64,000 bases of DNA from Dehalococcoidia bacterium (GTDB taxonomy: Bacteria; Chloroflexota; Dehalococcoidia; Tepidiformales; Tepidiformaceae), in assembly GCA_020847985.1 (NCBI GenBank), contig JADLBC010000008.1, forward strand, positions 372,001-436,000, read 5' to 3'. The notes beneath the pieces are model-generated. The model searched no databases, had not been told where the DNA came from, and saw nothing but the letters and a program-made list of their open reading frames with translations. Within the stretch, counting starts at the first letter, position 1. Every line of letters begins with the position of its first letter. A program made the position numbers and the translations under genes. Below, piece by piece: positions 17,258 to 25,003 of the stretch.

Positions 17258-18210
17258 GCCACCCTCCCCGTGCCCAGCTCATCCCGGAACGCGGCAATCG
17301 TGCGTTCCAGCCCCTCCCGCAGCGCCACCCGCGGCTCCCACCCCAGCAGTGCGCGCGCTTTCGTGATGTCCGGGCGCCGCCGCTGCGGGTCGTCCCCGAC
17401 GGCCGGCTCCGTGTACGTGATGGTTGCGTTCGAGCCGGCCAGCTCCCGGATGATGAGCGCGAACTCCAGGACCGTGTGTTCGTCCGGGTTGCCCAGGTTC
17501 GTCACCTCGCCCTTCGCTCCCCGGCACTCCATCGCCCGCACGAGCCCGTCCACGAGGTCCGACACGTAGCAAAGCGACCGCGTCTGCCGTCCGTCGCCAT
17601 AAACCGTCATCGCCTCGCCGCGAAGCGCCTGCACGATGAAGTTCGGCACCAGCCGCCCATCGTGAGGGTCTGATCGCGGGCCGTACGTATTGAAGATGCG
17701 AACGATGCGCGCGTCCGTCCCGTGCGCCCGCACATAGGCCATCGCCAGCGCCTCGCCGTACCGCTTCGCCTCGTCGTACATGGAGCGCGGGCCCGTCGTG
17801 CTCACATTCCCGCGGTAGCTCTCGCGCTGCGGGTGCTCGAGCGGGTCGCCATACGCCTCCGACGTGCTCGCGTAGAGGTAGCTCGCGCCGTCCCGCGTAG
17901 CGAGGTCCAGCAGGTGACGCGAACCCTCGCTGTTCACCCGCATCGTCTCCACCGGGTGGCGCTGGTAGCCCGGCGGGCTGGCCGGGCTCGCGAGGTGGTA
18001 CACGCGTTCCACCCGCGCCATCGCCGGCGCCCCCGCGATGATGTCGTGCTCGACCAACGCGAACGACGGCCAGTCCGCCAGGTGTTCGATGTTCACCTTC
18101 CGGCCCGTCACGAAGTTGTCCAGGCACACTACCTCGTGCCCCTCGCGCAGCAGCCGTTCGCAGAGGTGGGATCCGATGAAGCCGGCGCCGCCGGCGACGA
18201 GCACACGCAT
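17245..18210 (-). CDS. uxs: UDP-glucuronate decarboxylase (UDP-xylose synthase)
   Basis: 321-residue extended SDR that decarboxylates UDP-glucuronate to UDP-xylose using bound NAD. The Rossmann motif is AGGAGFIGSHL. Diagnostic family segments are all present: VYHLASPASPPGYQ, TTGPRSMYDEAKRYGEAL (with YxxxK), IVRIFNTYGPRSDP, NLGNPDEHTVLEFA, and GDDPQRRRPDITKA. The ATG at 18210 was chosen because the Rossmann motif begins six residues later; a longer reading to 18270 adds only unrelated residues. It is the first gene of the minus-strand right half of the glycan locus and is divergent from tetR. It indicates a pentose-containing surface glycan. Confidence 0.9.
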   Translation of the reverse strand: MRVLVAGGAGFIGSHLCERLLREGHEVVCLDNFVTGRKVNIEHLADWPSFALVEHDIIAGAPAMARVERVYHLASPASPPGYQRHPVETMRVNSEGSRHLLDLATRDGASYLYASTSEAYGDPLEHPQRESYRGNVSTTGPRSMYDEAKRYGEALAMAYVRAHGTDARIVRIFNTYGPRSDPHDGRLVPNFIVQALRGEAMTVYGDGRQTRSLCYVSDLVDGLVRAMECRGAKGEVTNLGNPDEHTVLEFALIIRELAGSNATITYTEPAVGDDPQRRRPDITKARALLGWEPRVALREGLERTIAAFRDELGTGRVACAS

Positions 18211-18249
18211 GCCGGGATCATCGGCATGCCCCCGGCGCCGCCAGAGGGC

Positions 18250-18279
18250 TTGCGGCGGGTGATTCAACAAGCGTAGAAT
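18250..18279 (+). promoter_or_regulatory. tetR promoter with repeated ATTCAACA boxes
   Basis: TTGCGG (18250-18255), 18-base spacer, TAGAAT (18274-18279). Transcription would begin at about 18286, making the tetR mRNA leaderless or nearly so. The octamer ATTCAACA occurs at 18262-18269 and again at 18278-18285, 16 bases apart, one copy in the spacer and one over the start site; this may be an operator for the TetR protein itself. Confidence 0.55.
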
Positions 18280-18286
18280 TCAACAC

Positions 18287-18898
18287 ATGGTGACTTCCTC
18301 CACCCCCCGTGGCGGCCGCCGCCCCGGCGCCACCTCCACCCGCGCGGCCATCCTCGCCGCCGCGCGCGCCGCCTTCTTCGAACGCTCCTACGATGGCGCC
18401 ACCATCCGCGGCATCGCCGCCGCCGCCGCCGTCGACCCGGCGCTCGTCCTCCACTACTACGGCAGCAAACGCGGCCTCTTCGCCGCCGCGATGGACCTGC
18501 CTTTCGACCCCGGCGATGTCGTCGCGGCGGCGCTCGCCGCCCCCCGTGAGGAACGCGGCCTGGCCCTCGCTCGCGCGGCCCTCACCGCGTGGGAGGCGCC
18601 GGGTTCGGGTGAAGTGCTCATCGGCCTCATGCGCTCCGCGGTCTCGGACGAAGCGTCCGCCGCGCGCCTCCGCGAGTTCCTGACCGAGGCTGTGCTCGTC
18701 CCCGTCGCCGCCTCGCTGGAGGGACCGCGCGCCATGCTCGTGGCCTCCCTCGCGATGTCCCATCTCATGGGCGTCCTGTTCGCGCGCCACATCGCTCGCG
18801 TCGGTCCCCTCGCCGATGCCTCCCTCGCGGGTCTCGTCCCGCTCCTTGGCGCCGCCCTTCAGCAGTACTTCGATGCAGCCCCGGAGGCTCCCGCATGA
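18287..18898 (+). CDS. TetR-family transcriptional repressor
   Basis: 203 residues. The N-terminal helix-turn-helix covers about residues 19-60, with the typical TRAAILAAARAAFFERSYD, ATIRGIAAAAAVDPALVLHY and YGSKRGLFAAA. The C-terminal ligand domain is alanine-rich. The stop overlaps the ATG of an ABC ATPase (ATGA), and an ABC permease follows, so this is a regulator controlling its own efflux operon. Repression through the promoter boxes at 18262-18285 is likely. The ligand is unknown. Confidence 0.9.
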   Translation: MVTSSTPRGGRRPGATSTRAAILAAARAAFFERSYDGATIRGIAAAAAVDPALVLHYYGSKRGLFAAAMDLPFDPGDVVAAALAAPREERGLALARAALTAWEAPGSGEVLIGLMRSAVSDEASAARLREFLTEAVLVPVAASLEGPRAMLVASLAMSHLMGVLFARHIARVGPLADASLAGLVPLLGAALQQYFDAAPEAPA

Positions 18899-19623
18899 AC
18901 GAAGCCGTCATCTCCATCCGCGATCTCCATGTCGCCCGCGGCGGGCGCCCGGTGCTTCACGGCATCACGCTCGAAGTGCCACCGGGCATGATCACCGGCC
19001 TCCTCGGCCCCAGCGGCTGCGGTAAGACGACCTTGATGCGTGCCGTCGTCGGCGTGCAGCGCATTACGTCGGGCGAAGTGCGCGTGCTCGGTCAGCGCGC
19101 CGGTTCGCCCGCGCTTCGGTCGCGCGTCGGCTATGTGACCCAGGCCCCTGCCGTCTACGAGGACCTTTCCGTCGTCGAAAACCTTCGCTACTTCGCCCGC
19201 GTGCTCGGCGCTCCCACCGGCGCCGCCGAGGCCACGATCGCGACCGTGGGGCTCGAAGGCGCCGAGCGCCAGCTCGCGCGAGACCTCTCCGGCGGCCAGC
19301 GCGCCCGCGTCTCGCTCGCCACCGCGCTCCTCAATCGCCCCGAAGTCCTCGTTCTCGATGAGCCCACCGTCGGCCTCGACCCCGTGCTCCGCGAATCCCT
19401 CTGGGCGACGTTCCACAGACTCGCCGCCGGCGGCGCCACGCTCCTCGTCTCCAGCCATGTGATGGACGAGGCCGCCCGTTGCGACCGCCTCGTGCTCATG
19501 CGCGAAGGACGCATCCTCGCCGAAGACACCCCCCCGGGCATCCTCGCCAGCACCGGTGCCCCGGATATCGAACGCGCCTTCCTCGCCCTCGTCCGTTCCC
19601 ATGCCACGGAGGCCGCATCGTGA
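18895..19623 (+). CDS. ABC transporter ATP-binding protein (ABC-2 type exporter)
   Basis: 242 residues, the nucleotide-binding subunit of an exporter. Walker A is GPSGCGKTTL, the signature is LSGGQRARVS, Walker B is VLVLDEPTVGLD, and the H-loop is in LLVSSHVMDEA. The Q-loop shows as YVTQAPAVYEDLSV. The subfamily is the DrrA/CcmA-like group that exports drugs, lipids or polysaccharides. Coupled on both sides: its ATG overlaps the tetR stop and its stop overlaps the GTG of the permease. Confidence 0.93.
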   Translation: MNEAVISIRDLHVARGGRPVLHGITLEVPPGMITGLLGPSGCGKTTLMRAVVGVQRITSGEVRVLGQRAGSPALRSRVGYVTQAPAVYEDLSVVENLRYFARVLGAPTGAAEATIATVGLEGAERQLARDLSGGQRARVSLATALLNRPEVLVLDEPTVGLDPVLRESLWATFHRLAAGGATLLVSSHVMDEAARCDRLVLMREGRILAEDTPPGILASTGAPDIERAFLALVRSHATEAAS

Positions 19624-20357
19624 GTGCCCGCGTCACCTTCGCCACCGCCGCCCGCGTGCTCCATCAGCTTCGAAACGACCGCCGTACGCTCGTGCTCCTC
19701 TGGGGCGTGCCCATCCTCCTCCAGGCGCTCGTAAAGTTCGTCTTCTGGGACCAGGACCCGATCTTCCAGCGCCTCGGGGCACCGCTGCTGGGCGTCTTCC
19801 CGATGACCTCCATGTTCCTCGTGACCTCCGTGGCCATGCTCCGCGAACGCACCAGCGGCACCCTCGAACGGTTGCTCACGATGCCGATGGCGAAGCTCGA
19901 CCTGCTCGTGGGATACGCCATCGCCTTCGGGCTGCTGGCCGCCATCCAGGCGACACTCGCCGCCGCGGTCGCGTTCGGTCTCCTCGGCCTCGAAACCGGC
20001 GGCCCGGCGTGGGCGGTTGTCCTGCTGGCGGTCCTGAACGCCGTTCTCGGCATGGCCATGGGCCTGCTTCTCAGCGCTTTCGCCGCCACCGAGTTCCAGG
20101 CCGTCCAGTTCCTCCCCGCCTTCCTGCTCCCGCAGTTCCTGCTCTGCGGCCTCCTCGGCCCGCGCGAACGGATGCTGCCCGCGCTCGAAGCCGTCTCCAA
20201 CGCGATGCCCATGACCTATGCCTACGACGCCCTCACCCGTGTCGCCCGCGGCGATTCCCTGAACGGTGGCCTCGGGTTCGATGTCGCCGTGCTCGCGGCC
20301 GTCACGGCGCTGGCGCTCGCGCTCGGCGCCGCCACCCTCCGCCGTACCTCGGGCTAA
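19620..20357 (+). CDS. ABC-2 type transporter permease
   Basis: 245 residues with six predicted membrane helices; one is FLVTSVAMLRERTSGTLERL flanked by hydrophobic stretches, others are LLVGYAIAFGLLAA, VVLLAVLNAVLGMAMGLLLS and FLPAFLLPQFLLCGLLG. The ERTSGTLERLLTMPM segment is the classic ABC-2 (DrrB/YhhJ-like) signature. Translation starts at GTG 19620, overlapping the ATPase stop (GTGA). It forms the channel of the TetR-controlled exporter. The substrate is unknown. Confidence 0.9.
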   Translation: MSARVTFATAARVLHQLRNDRRTLVLLWGVPILLQALVKFVFWDQDPIFQRLGAPLLGVFPMTSMFLVTSVAMLRERTSGTLERLLTMPMAKLDLLVGYAIAFGLLAAIQATLAAAVAFGLLGLETGGPAWAVVLLAVLNAVLGMAMGLLLSAFAATEFQAVQFLPAFLLPQFLLCGLLGPRERMLPALEAVSNAMPMTYAYDALTRVARGDSLNGGLGFDVAVLAAVTALALALGAATLRRTSG

Positions 20358-20376
20358 TCACGCTCGCGCGGACCGA

Positions 20377-21006
20377 TCAGGCGCAATCCAGGAGGCCTTC
20401 GCGTTCGGCCCGGAGCGCCGCCGCCGTGCGCGAAGGCGCGTGCATCTTGGCGAGGATGTTCGCCACGTGCTTGCGCGCCGTGTGCACGCTCAGCCCCATC
20501 CGCTCGGCGATCTCCTTATCCGCGAGACCGTTGGCCATGTGCCGCAGGACGGTGATCTCGCGCTGCGTCAGCCCATAGCCACCGCGATCCGTGCCCGTTC
20601 GCGCAGCCGCGCCGGTTTCGCCCTGCGCCACGGGCCGGTCGCGAATGATGCACACCGCCTCGTCGTTCGAAAGCGGAACCACTCGCACTTCCACCGACCA
20701 TCGCCGGTCGTCCCGCCCGCCGCGTACCTCCACGGTCCGCGTGAGCCCCGAATCCAGCGCGTCCGCCACACAGCGCAGCACCAGCAGGTTCGAACCGGGG
20801 TCCGCCAGCCGCGTGCCCGGGGCGTCGGAACTCCACCGCCGCGATAGCGGCCACCAGTGCGTGCCATCGCGCCGCACGCACACCACCAGGTCCGGTAGCG
20901 CCTCGAGGATCGCGGTATGCACACGTTCCGGAGCACGCTGATCCGGCCCCGAGTCGCCGGGAGCATCGGCGGGTCGCGCATGCGATTCCCTGCGTGGCTC
21001 CAACAT
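20377..21006 (-). CDS. PAS-like sensor / LuxR-type HTH transcriptional regulator
   Basis: 209 residues. The C-terminal LuxR/GerE helix-turn-helix is clear: GLTQREITVLRHMANGLADK followed by EIAERMGLSVHTARKHVANI (about 140-195). The N-terminal ~130 residues resemble a PAS fold (ILEALPDLVVCVRRDGTHWW...), with no receiver domain and no phosphorylatable aspartate motif, so this is a one-component sensor. ATG 21006 is used; a longer reading adds 38 unrelated residues. It is convergent with the ABC exporter (19 bases between stops) and follows the sirtuin gene on the same strand after 67 bases containing an A7 tract and a TTGCCC box. It may have its own promoter. Confidence 0.82.
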   Translation of the reverse strand: MLEPRRESHARPADAPGDSGPDQRAPERVHTAILEALPDLVVCVRRDGTHWWPLSRRWSSDAPGTRLADPGSNLLVLRCVADALDSGLTRTVEVRGGRDDRRWSVEVRVVPLSNDEAVCIIRDRPVAQGETGAAARTGTDRGGYGLTQREITVLRHMANGLADKEIAERMGLSVHTARKHVANILAKMHAPSRTAAALRAEREGLLDCA

Positions 21007-21073
21007 CGGCGTATTCTGCACCAAATCAGGTTTTTTTGGGCAACGAACTGGAAAGGCCGCGTCCGCCAGCCAC

Positions 21074-21865
21074 CTACAGCCCCCGCCCGTGCAGCTGCTC
21101 GACGATTGCCGGCAGCGCATCCCCCGCCTTCGCCCGGATGACGACGTCCGCGATGTCCGTCAGCGCCGTGTCATCGAGATTTATCTCGATGAGCGCCGCC
21201 CCGTGCCGTTTCGCCATGATCGGGAAGTCCGCCGCCGGGTACACCACCGCCGACGTGCCGATCACGAGGAACAGGTCCGCGATCGCGGCCTGCCGGTAGC
21301 ACTCCCGCAGCGCGTCCTCCGGGATAGGCTCCCCGAACATGACCGTGTCGTTCTTCAGGTACCCCCCGCATTCGTGGCAGAGCGGCGGAATGCGCGCCAG
21401 CGAAATGGTGCTCAAGCGGTCGCGTCCGCCGCAGGTCATGCAGCGCACCAGGTACCGGTTGCCGTGAATCTCCGTGATGTGCCGGCTCCCCGCCCGCCGG
21501 TGGAGGTCGTCGATGTTCTGCGTGATCACGTGCGCGAGGTGCCCGTGCTGCTCCATCTCCGCGAGCGCGTAGTGCCCCGCGTTTGGCATCGCCGCATCGA
21601 GGGAGCGCGCGAAGTCGCTGTATTGCGCCGCGTTCTCCAGCGACGCCTCCCACCACGCTTTCGGGTCGTGGTTGAAGAGCTCCCAGCCATCGAACGTGGG
21701 CTCGCCGAACTTCGTCCAGACGCCGTCTTCGCCGCGAAACGTCGGGATGCCGCTTTCCGCCGAAAGCCCCGCGCCGACCAGCGCCGCCACATGCCGGCTC
21801 CGCGCGATGACCGCCGCCGCCGTCCGGATCGCCTCTTCAACCACCAACCGCGCCGTCATCACCAC
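21074..21865 (-). CDS. Sir2-family NAD-dependent protein deacylase
   Basis: 263-residue sirtuin removing acyl groups from lysines with NAD. The NAD motif is GAGLSAESGIPTFRG (31-45), TQNIDDLHRRAG is at about 115-126, the catalytic histidine is H134 in IHGN, and the zinc cysteines are 142, 145, 163 and 166. GTSAVVYPAADFP and EINLDDTALT are the C-terminal nucleotide segments. I see no Tyr/Arg pair diagnostic of desuccinylases, so a deacetylase is more likely. It lies seven bases after glpD and is almost certainly co-transcribed with glpK-glpD, suggesting regulation of glycerol or acetyl metabolism. Confidence 0.9.
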   Translation of the reverse strand: MVMTARLVVEEAIRTAAAVIARSRHVAALVGAGLSAESGIPTFRGEDGVWTKFGEPTFDGWELFNHDPKAWWEASLENAAQYSDFARSLDAAMPNAGHYALAEMEQHGHLAHVITQNIDDLHRRAGSRHITEIHGNRYLVRCMTCGGRDRLSTISLARIPPLCHECGGYLKNDTVMFGEPIPEDALRECYRQAAIADLFLVIGTSAVVYPAADFPIMAKRHGAALIEINLDDTALTDIADVVIRAKAGDALPAIVEQLHGRGL

Positions 21866-21872
21866 CCCCCGC

Positions 21873-23432
21873 TCACAAGCTTTCCACAGTCGGGAGATGT
21901 CGCGCTACGTCGGCCTCGAAGGCGCCGATTTCGGCGTACCGCCGCGCGTCGCTCCAGCCGTGTACCGAAGCCGCCAGCTCCGCCGCGCGATGGTGACAGC
22001 ACAGCCCGCGGCAGCTCGCCCACGCGATCCCCGTCCGCCGCATGAGGATGTCCGAAAGCGTCGCGCCCATCTCCGTCTCCGCCGCGTGCAGCACCTCGCC
22101 CTCCACCGCCGGTGCATGCGGGCACAGCTCCTCGCGCCCCCTTCGCAGCACATCGTCCACCGCGTCCCCATAGATCCGCAGGTGCTGGCGCGAATCGTGA
22201 GGCAGGCCGCTCTCGCGCAGCCCCATTCGCCAATGATGCGCCCGCGGCGGGAATGGGCCTTCCGCGGCCTGCCCCCGGCCCACGCGCTTCCCGACTTCGC
22301 CCGCCAGTGGCCGGAACGTGCTCAACTTCCCGCCAATCACGCTCAGCAGGCCCTCCGGCCCCCCGCGCCCGGCGTGATCGACGACCTCATGACGCCGGCT
22401 GATGGCCGCTTCCGGCCCGCCCGCCACGCGCAACAGCGGCCGAAGCCCCGCGAAGGCATACCGCACGTGCTCGCGCCGCATGCCCACGCCGGGCAGCACC
22501 CGGTTCGCCTCTTCAAGCAGGTACGCGACATCGTCAGCGGTCGGCGCCACCTCGCCCGGCGGTCCGTCGTAGCGGTCGTCCGTCGTCCCCACCAGCAGCA
22601 AACGTCCTTGCGGCACCGCGAAGAACACCCGCCCGTCGGACTTCGCGAACGAAAACACCGCGTCGTGCGGGAACGGCTCCGGCGTCTCCACCACGATGTG
22701 CGACCCTCGCGTCACCCCCAGCAGTTCCGGCGCCGGGTCGTTCGTGAGCCGGTTCACCGCATCGACCCACGGCCCCCCCGCGTTGATCACGAGATGTACG
22801 GGGATCAACGCGCGCTCGGCGCCGGCCTCGACCTCCACCGCTCGCACACGCCCCCCGGCCACGTCGATGCCGTGCACCGTCGCGTGGTTCAGCACCGTCG
22901 CGCCGAGGCGCCGCGCCTCCATCGCCATCTCCAGTGCGAGGCGCTCTGGGCTCAGGATGCGCGCATCGTAGAAGGCGAACGCACCGCTCGCTTCCTCGGT
23001 CAGCGGCGGGAGCGCCGCCCTCGCCGCGTCCCGGCCAAGCCCCCGGTGCGACGGTACGCCCCGGTACAGCGCGAGCACGTCGTAAAGCGTCAGTCCGGCG
23101 CGCAGCTGCCACGCCGGGCGCCGCGTCCACGGCAGCACCGGGAGGATGAAGCGCTGCGGCCGCACCAGGTACGGCCGTGCCTTCAACAGCCACGCCCGCT
23201 CCCGCAGCGATTCGAACACGAGCCGCACATCGCCGTGCTCCAGGTATCGCAAACCGCCGTGGATGAGGCGCGTCGATCGCCACGTCGTCCCGAAGCCAAA
23301 GTCGTCCTGTTCGAAGAGCGCGACATTCAGGCCGCGGCGCGCCAGGTCCAGCGCGATAGCCGAGCCATTGATGCCCCCGCCCACGATCGCGGCATCGAGC
23401 GGCGGCCCGCCCGCCAGCTCGGCCAGCCTCAT
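21873..23432 (-). CDS. glpD: Glycerol-3-phosphate dehydrogenase (FAD-dependent)
   Basis: 519 residues, oxidising glycerol-3-phosphate to dihydroxyacetone phosphate and passing electrons to the quinone pool at the membrane. The FAD motif is [20 protein letters not shown] (14-33). The family segments [20 protein letters not shown] and [15 protein letters not shown] are present, as are [16 protein letters not shown] and [15 protein letters not shown]. The length is normal. Its ATG overlaps the glpK stop (ATGA) and the sirtuin gene follows closely, forming a glpK-glpD-sir2 operon. Confidence 0.92.
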   Translation of the reverse strand: MRLAELAGGPPLDAAIVGGGINGSAIALDLARRGLNVALFEQDDFGFGTTWRSTRLIHGGLRYLEHGDVRLVFESLRERAWLLKARPYLVRPQRFILPVLPWTRRPAWQLRAGLTLYDVLALYRGVPSHRGLGRDAARAALPPLTEEASGAFAFYDARILSPERLALEMAMEARRLGATVLNHATVHGIDVAGGRVRAVEVEAGAERALIPVHLVINAGGPWVDAVNRLTNDPAPELLGVTRGSHIVVETPEPFPHDAVFSFAKSDGRVFFAVPQGRLLLVGTTDDRYDGPPGEVAPTADDVAYLLEEANRVLPGVGMRREHVRYAFAGLRPLLRVAGGPEAAISRRHEVVDHAGRGGPEGLLSVIGGKLSTFRPLAGEVGKRVGRGQAAEGPFPPRAHHWRMGLRESGLPHDSRQHLRIYGDAVDDVLRRGREELCPHAPAVEGEVLHAAETEMGATLSDILMRRTGIAWASCRGLCCHHRAAELAASVHGWSDARRYAEIGAFEADVARHLPTVESL

Positions 23433-24925
23433 CCTTCGCCCCGCGTGAGCACCCGGCCCACCGATTCGCGCCAGTTCGCCATGATCTCCAGGCGGTCCCC
23501 CTCCGAAAGGTTCGGTTCGAACACCCGGTCCGTTTGCCAGTGCTCGGCAACTTCGTCCGCGTTCGCCCAGATCCCGGCCGAAATCCCCGCGAGGTATGCC
23601 GCGCCCATGGCCGTCGTCTCCACGTTCCGGGGGCGAATCACGGGCACGCCGAGCGCGTCCGCCTGCATCTGCATCAGCAGGTCATTCCGCGAAGCGCCGC
23701 CATCCACGCGCAGCTCCGAAATTGGCTGCGGCAGGTCGCGATTCATCGCCAGCGCCAGCTCCGCACTTGAGAGGGCGATCGCCTCCAGCGCCGCCCGCGC
23801 GATGTGCGCGCGCGAGGTTCCCCGCGTCAGCCCGAGGATCGCGCCCCGCGCCTCCGGGTCCCAATGGGGTGCACCGAGCCCCGTGAGCGCGGGGACGATC
23901 GTCACGCCGTGGGCATCCGGCACGGTCGCCGCCAGCGCCTCGACCTCGGCCTGGTTCTCGAACAGCCGCAACCCATCGCACAGCCACTGGATCAGCGCCC
24001 CCGCGACGAATACGCTCCCCTCGAGGACGTACTCCGGCCCCGCCGTCCCGGCGCCGGCCCCCATCGAGACCAGCAGCCGGTTCGCCGACGTCACGGGCCG
24101 CCGCCCCGCATTCGCGAGCAGGAAGCACCCCGTCCCGTAGGTGTTCTTCGCCTGCCCCGGCCACAGGCACGCCTGCCCGAACAGCGCCGATTGCTGGTCC
24201 CCCGCGACCGCGAGGATCGGCACCGGCGCCCCCAGCACATCCGGTGCCGTGACCCCGAAACGCCCGCCCGAAGGCAGCACGGCCGGCAGCACAGCCCGCG
24301 GCACATCGAACAGCGTCAATAGCTCGTCGTCCCAGCGCCCCCGCAGGATGTTGAAAAGGAGCGTGCGGCTCGCGTTCGTGTAGTCCGTGACATGCCGCGC
24401 CCCGCCCGTGAGCTTCCAGACCAGCCAGCTATCGACCGTTCCCACCGCGATCTCGCCGCTCTCCGCGCGCGAACGCAGGCCGGGCACGCTCTGCAGGAGC
24501 CAGCGCACTTTCGTCCCCGAAAAGTACGGGTCGAGCGTGAGGCCGGTGAGGTGCGCGACCCGAGCCTCGTGGCCCGCTCCCCGCAGCGCCTCGCATTCGC
24601 CCGCCGTCCGGCGGTCCTGCCACACGATGGCCGGCGCCACCGGCCGTCCCGTCGCCCGCTCCCACGCGATGACGGTCTCGCGCTGGTTCGTGATGCCGAC
24701 CGCCGCCAGGTCGCGCGCCGCGACGCCCGCCGCGGCCAGCGCCGCCCCGATTGCCTGTTCGGTCGATGCCCAGATCTCGCCGGGGTCATGCTCGACCCAG
24801 CCAGGGCGCGGGAAGTACTGCGGGAACTGCTCCTGCCCAACCCCGCGAACCGCGCCATCGCGGTCCACCACGAGCGCCCGCGAAGACGTCGTTCCCTGGT
24901 CGATGGCGAGGATGTAATCGGGCAT
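23429..24925 (-). CDS. glpK: Glycerol kinase
   Basis: 498 residues, the normal length for GlpK. It phosphorylates glycerol with ATP to sn-glycerol-3-phosphate. The phosphate-1 motif [13 protein letters not shown] is at residues 6-18. [33 protein letters not shown] and [13 protein letters not shown] are conserved FGGY-kinase segments. The adenosine motif region is [20 protein letters not shown], and the C-terminal [20 protein letters not shown] is present. It is the first gene of the glycerol operon, 78 bases downstream of the aminopeptidase gene. No glycerol facilitator or GlpR is in the window. Confidence 0.95.
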   Translation of the reverse strand: MPDYILAIDQGTTSSRALVVDRDGAVRGVGQEQFPQYFPRPGWVEHDPGEIWASTEQAIGAALAAAGVAARDLAAVGITNQRETVIAWERATGRPVAPAIVWQDRRTAGECEALRGAGHEARVAHLTGLTLDPYFSGTKVRWLLQSVPGLRSRAESGEIAVGTVDSWLVWKLTGGARHVTDYTNASRTLLFNILRGRWDDELLTLFDVPRAVLPAVLPSGGRFGVTAPDVLGAPVPILAVAGDQQSALFGQACLWPGQAKNTYGTGCFLLANAGRRPVTSANRLLVSMGAGAGTAGPEYVLEGSVFVAGALIQWLCDGLRLFENQAEVEALAATVPDAHGVTIVPALTGLGAPHWDPEARGAILGLTRGTSRAHIARAALEAIALSSAELALAMNRDLPQPISELRVDGGASRNDLLMQMQADALGVPVIRPRNVETTAMGAAYLAGISAGIWANADEVAEHWQTDRVFEPNLSEGDRLEIMANWRESVGRVLTRGEG

Positions 24926-25003
24926 GGCCGAAAGGTATAGAGGCGAGCGAGAAGAGGAAAGAGGACGGGCGAAACTCGCGTCCCGCGCCGCCCTCCGGTG
25001 GTC

